From Mycobacterium helveticum (GTDB taxonomy: Bacteria > Actinomycetota > Actinomycetes > Mycobacteriales > Mycobacteriaceae), in NCBI RefSeq assembly GCF_007714205.1, contig NZ_VMQU01000051.1:1-35901 (forward strand): DNA of 35,901 nt, read 5' to 3'. Both the position numbers and the translations under genes were made by a program. The notes below the pieces were generated by a model. It worked only from the letters and a program-made list of their open reading frames with translations. It was not told where the DNA came from and did not search any database. Positions 21,701-29,513 of the stretch are shown here, one piece after another. Position 1 is the first letter of the stretch. Every line of letters begins with the position of its first letter.

Positions 21701-24700
21701 CCTTTCGAGGGCCTCCCACACGATTTCCAGCATCAACCGCTGCTGCGGGTCCATCCACACGGCCTCGCGCGGGGAAATGCCGAAGAACTCCGGATCGAAT
21801 CCGTCGACCCCGTCGAGGTATCCGCCGTAGCGGGTGTAAATCTTGCCCGGCGCCTCGGGATCCGGGTCGTAGTACTCGTCGACGTCGAAGCGGTCTTCCG
21901 GGATCTCGCGGATCGCATCGACGGCGCCGGCCAGCTCCTCCCAGTACGCTTCGGGATTCGGCGCGCCCGGGAAGCGGCAGGCCACCGCGACGATCGCGAC
22001 CGGCTCATCGGCGTGCGTCGTGACGACCGCGGCCGGCCGGGCCGCTTTGGCGGCCGCCTTGTCGTTGCCGATGCCCAGGACGTCGCGGAGCAAGAAGTCG
22101 GCCACGTCAACCAGGCGCGGATAGTCCATCGCCAGGGTGGACGGCAGCTCCTTGCCCACGCCGCGCTCGACCCGGCGCCGCATTTCGACGGCCATCAGCG
22201 AATCCATGCCGAGGTCGAAGAACCCGGCCTCGTCGCGGATCCCGGCCGCGTCGATCCGCGTCACCTCCGCGACGACGTCGCGCAGGTAATCGACGACAAG
22301 TTTCTTGCGCTGCTGCGCCGGGGCGGCGGCGAGCCGGTCGACCAGCTGCGTCGCCCCCGACGCCGATGCCGGCGCCGACTCCGACTGGGGCACCTCGCGT
22401 TCCAGCTGCGCCAGGAAGGCCCGCTTCCCCGCCATCTGGTAGAGCGGCAGGAAGCTGGCCCAGTCGATCCGGGCCACGACTCCTTGCACGGCCCCGTTCG
22501 CGGATGCTGCCATGAGGTCGGCCATCCCCGCCAGCGCGTCGGCGGGCGACAAGGTCCGGACGCCCCGTTTGTCCAGGTGCGCGCGGGATTCCGCGTCGGC
22601 CATACCGGCCGACCCCGACATCCATGGGCCGAAGTTGACGCTGATGCCCGGGACGCCCTGCGCACGCTGGCGCCAGGCCAGCCCGTCGAGGAAGGCGTTG
22701 GCCGCCCCGTAGGCGCTCTGCCCGAAGCTGCCCCACACCCCGGAGATCGAGGAGGTGCTCAGGAAGAAGTCCAGCTTGACGTCGGCGGTGGTCTCGGCCA
22801 AATACCAGGCGCCCCAGACCTTTCCGGCGAAGACGCGGTCCACTTCGGCGTCGTCCAGGGTTTGCAGCGGGGTGTTACCGATCTCCCCTGCGGCGTGCAC
22901 GATACCGGCCAGCGGCGGCAGTTCGGCCTGCACGGTGGTCAGCAGGCGGGCCACATCGTGCGGATTGGAAACGTCGGCGGCGACGACGCGGACGTCGCAG
23001 CCGTGCTGTTCGCGCAGGGCGTCGATGCGCTGCTGCGCGTCCTCGCCCGGGGCGCGCCGGCTGGTCAGCACCAGATGCCGGGCCCCGTGCGCGGCCAGAT
23101 AGCCGGCGACCTCCAGGCCGATCGCGCCCAGCCCGCCGGTCACCAGATACGTCGCGTCGGAACGCAATGCCAGCGGTGTTGCGTTCGGCAACCCGGCGCG
23201 CCGGGTCAGCCGGGGCACGTAGGCCGCCTGGTCGCGCAACGCGAACTGGTCCTCACCGGCCGGGGCGGCCACCAGTTGGTCGACCAGCCGTGACCACTGG
23301 TCGGTGCCGGTGGCGGACAGGTCCGCCAGCCCGCCCCACTGGCGCGGATATTCCAGGGCGGCGGCGCGACCGAAGCCCCACAGGCAGGACTGCACCGGTG
23401 ACACCGTGTCCGCGTCGGTGACCCGTTGCGCGCCGCGGGTGACCAGCCAGATGGGTGCGCGCAGTTCGGCGGCGGCCGCGGCGCGGAAGAGCCGCCGGGT
23501 TCCGCCCAGGATGCGGTGCTGCATGCGCAGCAGCGATTGCGTCGACGGTGCGGTGTCCGAGTCGAGGGCCGCGACGTGCAGGATGCGCAGCTCCGCGTCG
23601 TCTGCCGCCGCGGTGCGCAGCGTCGCTTCGAGCTGTTGCTCGTCCGCGTCGGACATCGGCAGCCCGAGGACCCGGGCCCGGTGCCCGCGTGCGGTCAGCG
23701 CGTCGAGCAACGGCTGGGCCGCCGCGGCGTCGTCGCTGATGACCAGCCAGGCCGCGCCCTCGCCCGCTTTGGCGCCTGAGGCCGCGGCCTTCTCCCAGCG
23801 GATCTCGTAGCGGGAGTCGGCGATCGACTGGGTGCTGCGCTGTTGGTTGTGTTGCGCGGCAAGCTCTCTCAGCACCGCGACGGTTTGCTGCTGGTCGCCG
23901 TTGGTGCGGCCCAGCAGCGCGGCGAGTTCTTCGAGCTGGCCGTCCTCGAGCAGCCGGACGGCGTCGGTGCGCATGACCGTGCCCTGGTCGGGCGCCTGCT
24001 GGATGTGCGGGGCCCGCTCCTCCCGGAACCAGTACTGGCGGTGCTGGAACGGGTAGGTGGGCAGGTCGAGCTTGCGTACCGCTCCCTGCGCCAGGGCGCC
24101 GAAGTCGGGCACGTGGCCGGCGACGTAGGCGTTGGCGAGGGCTTCGGTGATCTGGCGGTGGTCGGCGGTGTTTTTCCGCAACGACGCGATCGCGCGCGGG
24201 GCGGTGGCCGGGTCGGGCCAGGCGCGCAGCGCCGAGGCGGTGAGCACCGGTTGCGGGCCGATCTCGAGCAGCACCGCGCAGCTCAGGTCGGCCAGGGTGC
24301 GCACGCTCTTGGAGAACTCGACCGGCTGGCGGGCGTGGCGCCGCCAGTAGGCGCCGTCCAGCTTCGCGCTCCGGCCCAGGGCCGCGCCGGTGCGGTTGCA
24401 CACCAAAGTCCGTTGCGGCGAACCGTATTCGAACCGGTTCGCATACGCCTCGAACTCGTCGAGGATCGGGTCCAGCAGCGCCGAGTGGAATGCGTGGCTG
24501 GTGTCGAGCCAGTCGCAGCGCACACCGTCGTCTTCCAGGCCCTCCAGCGCGCGCTCCAGGTCCTCCGCGGGTCCCGACAGCACGGTGTTGGCGCCGTTGT
24601 AGGCGGCGACCGACAGGCTCGGGTACTCGTCGGTGAGGCTCTCGACGCGCTCGGGGGCGGCGAAGATCGCGACCATCCGGCCGCCGGCGGGCAGGCTGCC

Positions 24701-26737
24701 GAACAGCCGGCCGCGCTCGGCCATCAGCAGCGCCCCGTCCTCGACGCTGAACACGCCCGCGACGCAGGCCGCCGAGTACTGGCCCACGCTGTGGCCCAGC
24801 ACCACGTCGGGTTCAAAGCCCCAGGACTGCCAGATCCGGGCCAGGCCCATCTCCACCGCGAACAACGCGGGCTGGGCGTAGGTGGTCAGCCGCAGGGTGT
24901 CTTCGTTTTCCGGGTCGAAAATGACATCCAGCAAAGGCTTTTCGAGCACATCGGCGACCGCCTGCGCGCAGCGGGTCATCGTCTCGGCGAACACCGGCTC
25001 AGTCTCGAACAACTCCCGGGCCATGCCGGTGTACTGGCTGCCCTGACCGGTGAACAACCACGCCGTCTTCGGCCTGTCGACGCAGTCCCCCCGCACCAGA
25101 CCGGGCGCCGGGCGGTCGTCGGCCAGCGCACCGAGTGCCTCGCGCGCGGATTCGGTCGAGTTGACCAGCAGGGCGGCGCGGTGCTCGAAGTGGGAGCGAC
25201 CCGCCCCGGCGGTGAAGCAGATGTCGGCCAACGGGGCGTCGGGGTGGTCGGCCAGCCAGCCGCGGTAGTCCTGCGCGAGCTGCACGAGGGCTTCCGGGCT
25301 GCGCGCCGAGAGCGGCAACAGGGAAAAGCGCCGCTCGTCGGACGGCGCCGGGGCCGCAGCCGCCTGGGCTGCCTCGGCGGGGGCTTCGGAGATGATGACG
25401 TGGGAGTTGGTGCCGGAGAACCCGAACGAGCTGACGCCGGCGATGCGGGGCCGTCCGTCGCGCACCCAGGGGGTGGCCTCGTCGACGACCCGCACGGGAA
25501 GCCGGTCCCACGGGATGTGCGGCGACGGCTTCTGGAAGTGCAGGTGCTTGGGCAGCACCTCGTGCTCGAGCGCCAGGATGACCTTGATGACGCCCGCGAT
25601 CCCCGCGGCCGCCTCCAGGTGCCCGATGTTGGTCTTCACCGACCCGATCAGCAGCGGCCGGTCGGCCTCGCGCCCCTTGCCGAAGGCCGCACCGGCGGCC
25701 TGGATCTCGATGGGGTCGCCCAGCGAGGTCCCGGTGCCGTGCGCCTCCAGGTATCCGACGTCGCCGGGGGCGACTCCCGCGCTCTGCAGCGCCTCGGCAA
25801 TCACGCGTTGCTGCGCGACACCGTTGGGCACCGTCAGGCCACCCGACGCGCCGTCCTGGTTGATCGCGCTGCCGCGGATCACCGCCCGGATCCGGTCGCC
25901 GTCGCGGATCGCGTCCGCGAGCCGTTTGACGACGATGACGCCGCAGCCCTCGCCACGGACGTAGCCGTCGGCGGACGCGTCGAAGGTCTTGCACTTGCCG
26001 TCGGGCGCGAGCATGTGCGCGTGGGAGAAGGTCATCGCGGTCTTGGCGCTGAGCAGCGCGTTCGCGCCGCCGACCAGCGCGAGGTCACATTCCCCGTAGC
26101 GCAACGCCTGGCAGGCCTGGTGGATCGCCACCAGCGACGAGCTGCACGCCGTGTCGACGGTGACCGCCGGGCCCTGCAGCCCCAGCCCGTAGCTGATCCG
26201 GCCCGCGCCCGCGGCGGCCGACGTCCCGATCGCGACGTACGCCTCGATTTCCTCGTAGCTGAGCTGTTCGGAGATCAATCCCAGATAGTCATGGGTACCC
26301 AGGCCCATGAACACGCCGGTCTTCGTGTTCGCCAAGGACGAGGGTGCGGTACCCGAATGCTCGACGGCCTGCCACGCCGTCTCCAGCAACAGCCGATGCT
26401 GCGGGTCGATCAACATGGTTTCCCGGTTCGACAGCCCGAAGAACGGTGCATCGAAACCCGTCACGTCATCGATGAACCCCGCCCGGCGGGTCACGATCTT
26501 CCCGGGCGCGTCGGGATCGGGGTCGTAGAACTCGTTGACGTCCCAGCGGTCGGAGGGAACCTCCGAAATCGCGTCCCGCCCCTGCCGGAGCACGTCCCAG
26601 AATTCGTCGACGTCCGCGGCACCCGGGAAGCGCGCCGCGTAGCCGATGATCGCAAAGCCCTGGGCCTCGGCCTGTGGTTCGTGCGCCCGCATGGGTGAGC
26701 CGTTGGTCGGCAGAGCCATGTCCTGGTGATCGGTCAT
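15701..26737 (-). CDS. Bimodular type I polyketide synthase: KS-AT-KR-ACP-KS-AT-DH-ER-KR-ACP
   Basis: Protein of 3678 residues that extends an acyl chain by two malonyl units. Approximate landmarks: KS1 (DTACSSS near 197; EAHGTGT; NIGH), AT1 (GHSVG near 649; HAFH near 747, malonyl type), KR1 (TGGLGAIG near 1200; Tyr near 1345), ACP1 (LGMDSL near 1508), KS2 (DTACSAS near 1747), AT2 (GHSVG near 2208; HAFH near 2306, malonyl), DH (HHVIYGTVVVP near 2510; HPVLLD near 2675), ER (HAASGGVG near 3130), KR2 (TGGLGALG near 3320; GVLDD near 3407, B-type mark; Tyr near 3462), ACP2 (LGTDSL near 3620). There is no loading domain or thioesterase, so substrate comes from, and product passes to, other proteins. 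The domains predict a 5-hydroxy acyl chain, plausibly delivered to NRPS-1. The ATG at 26737 overlaps the stop of a 30-codon MbtH-like relic ORF (ATGA), so translation is probably coupled. Confidence 0.97.
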   Translation of the reverse strand: MTDHQDMALPTNGSPMRAHEPQAEAQGFAIIGYAARFPGAADVDEFWDVLRQGRDAISEVPSDRWDVNEFYDPDPDAPGKIVTRRAGFIDDVTGFDAPFFGLSNRETMLIDPQHRLLLETAWQAVEHSGTAPSSLANTKTGVFMGLGTHDYLGLISEQLSYEEIEAYVAIGTSAAAGAGRISYGLGLQGPAVTVDTACSSSLVAIHQACQALRYGECDLALVGGANALLSAKTAMTFSHAHMLAPDGKCKTFDASADGYVRGEGCGVIVVKRLADAIRDGDRIRAVIRGSAINQDGASGGLTVPNGVAQQRVIAEALQSAGVAPGDVGYLEAHGTGTSLGDPIEIQAAGAAFGKGREADRPLLIGSVKTNIGHLEAAAGIAGVIKVILALEHEVLPKHLHFQKPSPHIPWDRLPVRVVDEATPWVRDGRPRIAGVSSFGFSGTNSHVIISEAPAEAAQAAAAPAPSDERRFSLLPLSARSPEALVQLAQDYRGWLADHPDAPLADICFTAGAGRSHFEHRAALLVNSTESAREALGALADDRPAPGLVRGDCVDRPKTAWLFTGQGSQYTGMARELFETEPVFAETMTRCAQAVADVLEKPLLDVIFDPENEDTLRLTTYAQPALFAVEMGLARIWQSWGFEPDVVLGHSVGQYSAACVAGVFSVEDGALLMAERGRLFGSLPAGGRMVAIFAAPERVESLTDEYPSLSVAAYNGANTVLSGPAEDLERALEGLEDDGVRCDWLDTSHAFHSALLDPILDEFEAYANRFEYGSPQRTLVCNRTGAALGRSAKLDGAYWRRHARQPVEFSKSVRTLADLSCAVLLEIGPQPVLTASALRAWPDPATAPRAIASLRKNTADHRQITEALANAYVAGHVPDFGALAQGAVRKLDLPTYPFQHRQYWFREERAPHIQQAPDQGTVMRTDAVRLLEDGQLEELAALLGRTNGDQQQTVAVLRELAAQHNQQRSTQSIADSRYEIRWEKAAASGAKAGEGAAWLVISDDAAAAQPLLDALTARGHRARVLGLPMSDADEQQLEATLRTAAADDAELRILHVAALDSDTAPSTQSLLRMQHRILGGTRRLFRAAAAAELRAPIWLVTRGAQRVTDADTVSPVQSCLWGFGRAAALEYPRQWGGLADLSATGTDQWSRLVDQLVAAPAGEDQFALRDQAAYVPRLTRRAGLPNATPLALRSDATYLVTGGLGAIGLEVAGYLAAHGARHLVLTSRRAPGEDAQQRIDALREQHGCDVRVVAADVSNPHDVARLLTTVQAELPPLAGIVHAAGEIGNTPLQTLDDAEVDRVFAGKVWGAWYLAETTADVKLDFFLSTSSISGVWGSFGQSAYGAANAFLDGLAWRQRAQGVPGISVNFGPWMSGSAGMADAESRAHLDKRGVRTLSPADALAGMADLMAASANGAVQGVVARIDWASFLPLYQMAGKRAFLAQLEREVPQSESAPASASGATQLVDRLAAAPAQQRKKLVVDYLRDVVAEVTRIDAAGIRDEAGFFDLGMDSLMAVEMRRRVERGVGKELPSTLAMDYPRLVDVADFLLRDVLGIGNDKAAAKAARPAAVVTTHADEPVAIVAVACRFPGAPNPEAYWEELAGAVDAIREIPEDRFDVDEYYDPDPEAPGKIYTRYGGYLDGVDGFDPEFFGISPREAVWMDPQQRLMLEIVWEALERAGYAPSALRGSKSGVFVGVAANEYSQLLNANSVETIEAHFITGNALNVIAGRVAFALGLEGPAMAVDTACSASLVAVHQACQALHSGDCDMALAGGVNVLVSPASIVATSRARMLAADGRCKTFDAAANGYARSEGCGVLVLKRLSDAERDGDRICAVIRGTAVNQDGASSGLTVPNGGAQQRLIATTLARAGLVGGEVDYLEAHGTGTSLGDPIEVQAAAAVYGVDRDADRPLLIGSVKSNIGHLESAAGIAGLIKVVLSLEHEMLPQNLHFETPSPNIPWDSLPVRVVDKAMPWHADGRPRRAGVSSFGFSGTNAHVLIEEAPPKSVATGESSAGDAAPAPESATVREPVGVLPLSARSPQALAALAQRYAGWLDAHPDVDITDVCSTAGVGRSHFEHRAALVVDSVEGARELLAGLAENRLGPGAVRGECGDPPKTAWLFTGQGSQYPGMARELFDTEPVFAETVQRCADAVDHMLPRPLLEVIFDVDNGETLRHTSFAQPALFAVEMGLARLWQSWGIEPDVVLGHSVGQYAAACVAGVFSLEDGARLMAERGRLFGNLPEGGRMVAVFADAQQVERVADEFPHLSVAAYNGPNTVLSGPAADLEQAVAKFDGDGIRCTWLDTSHAFHSELLEPALDEFESYAGKFEFAVPTLPLVCNRTGAVLTAETPLDAKYWRRHSRQPVQFAESVKTVAALGCSVLMEVGPQPVLTGAAVQVWPESSATPRTVVSLRKGTDDRRQIAEALAAAYVAGHRPVFAALYHRPHRRVELPTYPFQRRRFWPKNADIRGVDGYGAAGSGILGSVKDLASGDMVYTSRWSTKTQPWLAHHVIYGTVVVPGATYAAMALAAVGAPAQVREVFFYEPIILGDKSSREVQLTVHPVEDGGWTFQVHSRPYGDREADWSLNADGRIAGSIDDEPATEPGESIDAACERLSRMRPQQLFDTFADLELQWGPTWSTSLKSLWSGDGEAVGDIAIGDELAEQLGSEPVHPVLLDLCTGVAFPAFPAALAGDEDGLPDLFLPLRYGRVELREKLPRRFYCRARWQSGGSDSETQVFDLDFVDRDGRELGSIREFAVKRAPREALLRGLGGDATRNLYTLGWEEVPAPEPGAAKGDGTWLIAGFDELAADVPGAVALDRGSDADFWQQQLAQAEGRGAPVSGIVWRSANRPGAEESSAEFAARVETEIDQLLAVVQTLLAQQDLKLTGGLWIVTERAVATESGEPVDPAQSALWGLGRTIITEQPSLRCRLVDSDGSGDTVHSLTGLLGAPVEEPELALRQGKYLVPRLLPWARSGHLAVPRAADYFLAPTERGAIDNLRLNETVVAPPEAGQVQIRVEAAGLNFRDVLNVLGLYPGDPGQIGGGDLAGVVTELGAGVTGFEVGQRVFGFMPGSFATRVNVPAQFLSPVPNGISAVGAATIPAGALTTRLAFDWAEVGPGDRVLIHAASGGVGLAAIQIAQQRGATVFATASTYKRAKLREMGVEYIYDSRSTDFADQILADTGGAGVDVVLNSLTNEGFIAATVRATAQGGRFAEIAKRDIWTREQMAAARPDISYEIIALDACIEQEPERVGRLLDEVADTMANGTLAPIAVEVYPVTEAKTAFRRMQQARHIGKIVLQMPKPLQPRPDRTYLITGGLGALGLFTAAHLAQLGAGDIVLTSRRAPDADAQKAIDDIMERHRCRIHTVAADVGDEAQVAALLKRIREELPPLAGVAHLAGVLDDALLTQQNLEHFRTTLAPKAFGARYLDRLTKDDDLDFFILYSSAASVLGSPGQANYAAGNALLDGLAADRRAHGLPATGINWGPWAKGGMATSHAARVNLSAQGLIPLEPAAALHALAEVVANGTVQATVIKANWQRAAKGLGASRPTLLAHVLPSAATATRGDSELLRQLHEVPEAERGSFLTDYLRREVQNFLRLAQPPAATSRFLELGTDSLMAVEFSNRLLPQFGGAFTISATAVFDYPTIGALAEYLAGQVPESDEVQTFGASEPAQ

Positions 26738-26826
26738 TTCCGATCGCCTGTCGTCTCGGGGTGCTCCTCGCCGTCGGCCGAGGCGAAAAAGCTGCCACTG
26801 CGATCATCGAACGGATACATGCTCAA
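26734..26826 (-). pseudogene. MbtH N-terminal relic ORF (30 codons), leader of the PKS
   Basis: A TTG at 26826 (or ATG at 26820) opens a 30-codon frame whose first part mirrors the mbtH-like protein: M-S-x-x-P-F-D-D-x-x-G-x-F-F, then E-E-H against E-Q-Q-H. The homology ends near codon 22, and the TGA (26734-26736) overlaps the PKS ATG. The start context (GGAGA before the codon, then GAGCAT) also matches that of mbtH, apart from one extra base before the start. This is a truncated duplicate of the mbtH start with its control region. It cannot be a working MbtH protein, because HSLWP, PAGW and NWTDIRP are missing. It may now serve as a leader peptide that couples translation to the PKS. Confidence 0.8.
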
Positions 26827-26857
26827 CCGGGTCTCCAGTCCATCTACTCGACATGGG

Positions 26858-26871
26858 TGTAACAAGTTCTA
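26858..26871. promoter_or_regulatory. Operator-like site over the PKS transcription start
   Basis: TGTAACAAGTTCTA fits TNNAACNNGTTNNA and equals the mbtH site (13810-13823) except for one base. It sits at the same distance from the -10 box. The same regulator would act on both the PKS and NRPS operons. Confidence 0.5.
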
Positions 26872-26872
26872 A

Positions 26873-26902
26873 ACCTTACTTCGTGGCTGAGACGCGTGTC
26901 AC
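26873..26902 (-). promoter_or_regulatory. Predicted PKS promoter, homologous to the mbtH promoter
   Basis: Minus strand: -35 GTGACA (26897-26902), 18-bp spacer, -10 TAAGGT (26873-26878). About 40 bp from the -10 into the leader aligns almost base for base with the mbtH promoter region. The predicted start lies near 26866, giving a leader of about 40 nt before the relic ORF. Confidence 0.6.
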
Positions 26903-27000
26903 CCGAATCGGCATTTGGTGCGCGGGGCGGGGTACGGGCGCTCGTAAATGCGGCGTGACCTGCGGCGATGGGTTTTCGCTTCCCGGCTCTTGCTACCCGA

Positions 27001-27021
27001 GCGTCCGCCGCTCGCGGACGC
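27001..27021 (-). terminator. Candidate terminator hairpin downstream of the glycosyltransferase
   Basis: GCGTCCGC (27001-27008), loop CGCTC, GCGGACGC (27014-27021): a perfect 8-bp stem starting 22 bp beyond the glycosyltransferase stop. No T-tract follows. It could separate the sugar-tailoring operon from the PKS promoter. Confidence 0.45.
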
Positions 27022-27043
27022 CGGCGAAACCCCGGATCGTGGA

Positions 27044-28312
27044 TCAGCCGACACGCCCGGAGCGCGTGAAATCTTCCAGCAGATCGGCGGCGGCGGCGAC
27101 GCTCTTGGCGGGCTCGGTCATCCGGGTGGCGAGCTCGCGGGCCCGGGCCACGTATTCCGGGGCGAGGATGGTGCGCAGATCGGCGACCAGCGATTCCTCG
27201 GTCGCGGCCGAAAAGCGCCGGGCGGTGCCCACCTTCAGCCGTGTGACCCGAGATCCCGAGAGCGTCTGATCGATGTCCGTCGGAAGGATCAGCGTGGGGA
27301 CTCCTGCGCGCAGGCCGATGGCCGTGGTGCCCGTGCCTCCGTGGTGCACAACCGCGCGGCAGGCGGGAAAGACGGTCGAGAAATTCACCGCGCCCACCAC
27401 CTTGACGTGCTCAGGGTGGGGGACGCTGCCGAAGTCGGTTCCGGCGGCGCCCACCAACGCCCGCTCGCCCAACCGCGCGCAGGCCGCGCCGATCATGGCG
27501 ACCGTGTCGGCCGGGGACTCGACCGGGGTGCTGCCGAACCCGAAGTAAATCGGGGGTGTCCCCGCGGCGATCCAGGACGCGACTTCCTCATCGGCATCGG
27601 TCGCCAACCCCAGCGTCAGCGCGCCGACAAAGGGACGTTGACGCTCATATGCTGCCCATTCGGCTGCCAGCCCGGGATAGAGCGCCGCGTCGTAGCCCTG
27701 GATTTCCAGCGATCCGCGTTCGGTGATCCGCCGCGGCGCCGGTCCCGTTGCCTTCGGTAGGCCCAGTTCGCGGCGTTGGGCCTCCTCGACCTTCTTCGTC
27801 GCACGCCACGACGCCCACCAATACGCCGTCACCGCCGCGCGGGCCATGGGCGCCGGCAGGAGTGCCATGGTCTGGCCGTTGGGCCGCAGCGGGAAGTAAT
27901 GCAGAGTGGCCAGCGGAATGTCGTAATACTGTGCGACGTTGGCGGCGGCGTCCTCGAAATTGATGCCGGAGAAGATGAGGTCGGCCCCGTCCGCCAGCGA
28001 CACCAGCGTCGTGCTCATCTCCTGCCAGGCCCGCAGCAGCGGCCCCGAAATTTCGAGGCGTGACCTGACCAGATCCCGGAGCCGCCAGGGGTGGCTGAAG
28101 AAGCACGTCCAGAACTCGCGGTGCGCGTCCAGGATGGAGTGCGCCTGCGGCCCGAATCCGACGGCCGCGACCCCGGCCGCCTCGGTGAACCCGACCAAGT
28201 CCGGCGGGACGGCCATGCAGACCTCGTGGCCGCGGCGCACCAGTTCGCGTCCGGCGGCGAGGTTCGGTTCGACATCGCCGCGGCTTCCCCAGCTCGCCAG
28301 GACGAATTTCAT
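27044..28312 (-). CDS. GT1-family glycosyltransferase, GPL rhamnosyltransferase-like
   Basis: Protein of 422 residues in the UGT/GT1 fold (GT-B). The N-terminus MKFVLASWGSRGDVEP and following MAVPPDLVGF are characteristic of mycobacterial GPL glycosyltransferases and the Rv1524/Rv1526c group. The C-terminal donor-binding half has YFGFGSTPVESP and HHGGTGTT near 322-329, which contacts the nucleotide-sugar phosphates. It is expected to be cytosolic, without signal peptide or membrane span, transferring a deoxysugar from a nucleotide donor to a hydroxyl of the lipopeptide. Thr is the likely acceptor, given the Thr-like NRPS-2 codes. It begins 61 bp after the TylF-like gene on the same strand, so the two are probably co-transcribed as a glycosylation and sugar-methylation pair. 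Donor and acceptor are inferred, not seen. Confidence 0.9.
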   Translation of the reverse strand: MKFVLASWGSRGDVEPNLAAGRELVRRGHEVCMAVPPDLVGFTEAAGVAAVGFGPQAHSILDAHREFWTCFFSHPWRLRDLVRSRLEISGPLLRAWQEMSTTLVSLADGADLIFSGINFEDAAANVAQYYDIPLATLHYFPLRPNGQTMALLPAPMARAAVTAYWWASWRATKKVEEAQRRELGLPKATGPAPRRITERGSLEIQGYDAALYPGLAAEWAAYERQRPFVGALTLGLATDADEEVASWIAAGTPPIYFGFGSTPVESPADTVAMIGAACARLGERALVGAAGTDFGSVPHPEHVKVVGAVNFSTVFPACRAVVHHGGTGTTAIGLRAGVPTLILPTDIDQTLSGSRVTRLKVGTARRFSAATEESLVADLRTILAPEYVARARELATRMTEPAKSVAAAADLLEDFTRSGRVG

Positions 28313-28373
28313 CGCGGGCCCACCCCGTTCAGCCGCCCGGCACCATCACGCGATGAAACCAAGGGGCCGCCGT

Positions 28374-29513
28374 TCATCCGTGGTTTCGGCCGCGCGGACG
28401 GTTCCGGTCCAACGCACCCAGACCGGTGATCTCCAGACTCACCGACTTCCGTTGCCCGGCGGCGCCGAGCATGAAGAAGATGTCGCCGATCGGTGCGCCC
28501 AGCCAAAATCGCCAAAAACGCCTGCTGAAGACCTTCCAGACGTAGCTCCCGTCGCCCGCCAGCCAATACGCTGCGATCCAGAGCAGGTAGTACGGCACGC
28601 GCTTCCAGCGCGACACAACCATCTCGAGGTTCATCTCCATGACTTCGAGACCCCAGGCTCGGTATCGCCATTCCAGCGCGTACTGGTTCTGAAACTCGAA
28701 GAACGCCCGCATTTCGGCATTGGTGACGAGGTATTCGTCGAAGACGAGAACGGATCCTTCGATAAAGCGGTCCTTGCAGGTCTCCAGCGCATGCAGGCAA
28801 CTCTCGTAGGTGTCCAGATCCATGTGGAAAAGCCGGATCGGGGCGTCCGGTCGGTCGGCCAGGAACGGGGCCAGCGTCTCGTAGGTGCTTCCCTTGACGA
28901 ACTGGACTTTGCGACCGAGCGTCGCAGGTAACCCGTCGTGCAGGCTCACACCGGTATCACGCATGGAACGTTGCGCCAGCGGTTCGGAGAGTGCGAAGCT
29001 CCCGCGCTTGATCAGCATCTGGTCGTCGACTTGCCAATCTTCGACAAGACCCTCAAAGGTGTCGAAGCCGTACACCTGGCGGCCGGAAGCATCGGCTGTC
29101 AGCCTCGTCGACCAGCCAAGCCAGACGCCGAGATCAAGCATCAGCTCCTCGGGACCCTGGCGGCTTGGTTTCGGTAGGCGCGAGGCCTCCCACAACAACG
29201 TGTGACCTGGAATCCTGCACTGACGCAGGCTCGAAAGCGAGCGGCCTATGAACGTGCGATACGCGTCGTCGTAAACCCGGATGTCCCGAGCATAGAGATT
29301 TGGGATGTAACGGCCGCGACCCCGATACACCACGCGTGCACAGAGGAGCAACAGAACAAGCACGCCGAGCGCGACGAGTAACACCGGAACGGCGTAACAC
29401 GCCCCCGCCACGACGGCCGCGATGCCGACGAGAATCGCTTTCCACAGGTGATGGAGAGTCGTCCGATCCACGGCGACTGGACTGTCCACTGTCGGACTGT
29501 CGACTACGCTCAC
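28374..29513 (-). CDS. TylF-like SAM-dependent O-methyltransferase with N-terminal membrane segment
   Basis: Protein of 379 residues from the chosen start. The catalytic part has LMLDLGVWLGWST near 128, VYGFDTFEGL, HMDLDTYES and VFDEY, matching the TylF (macrocin O-methyltransferase) family, which includes the GPL rhamnose O-methyltransferases. Those are usually about 240-270 residues. Here there is an extra N-terminal hydrophobic stretch of about 35 residues (near 25-60; one long or two short membrane spans) and an aromatic, hydrophobic C-terminal tail. The enzyme is probably membrane-attached with a cytosolic active site, methylating the sugar added by the neighbouring glycosyltransferase. 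The GTG at 29513 was chosen because GGAGG lies 8 bp upstream (29522-29526). The frame stays open to a TTG at 29651, but that stretch reads as remains of another gene. Lower GC than the synthases. Confidence 0.85.
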   Translation of the reverse strand: MSVVDSPTVDSPVAVDRTTLHHLWKAILVGIAAVVAGACYAVPVLLVALGVLVLLLLCARVVYRGRGRYIPNLYARDIRVYDDAYRTFIGRSLSSLRQCRIPGHTLLWEASRLPKPSRQGPEELMLDLGVWLGWSTRLTADASGRQVYGFDTFEGLVEDWQVDDQMLIKRGSFALSEPLAQRSMRDTGVSLHDGLPATLGRKVQFVKGSTYETLAPFLADRPDAPIRLFHMDLDTYESCLHALETCKDRFIEGSVLVFDEYLVTNAEMRAFFEFQNQYALEWRYRAWGLEVMEMNLEMVVSRWKRVPYYLLWIAAYWLAGDGSYVWKVFSRRFWRFWLGAPIGDIFFMLGAAGQRKSVSLEITGLGALDRNRPRGRNHG

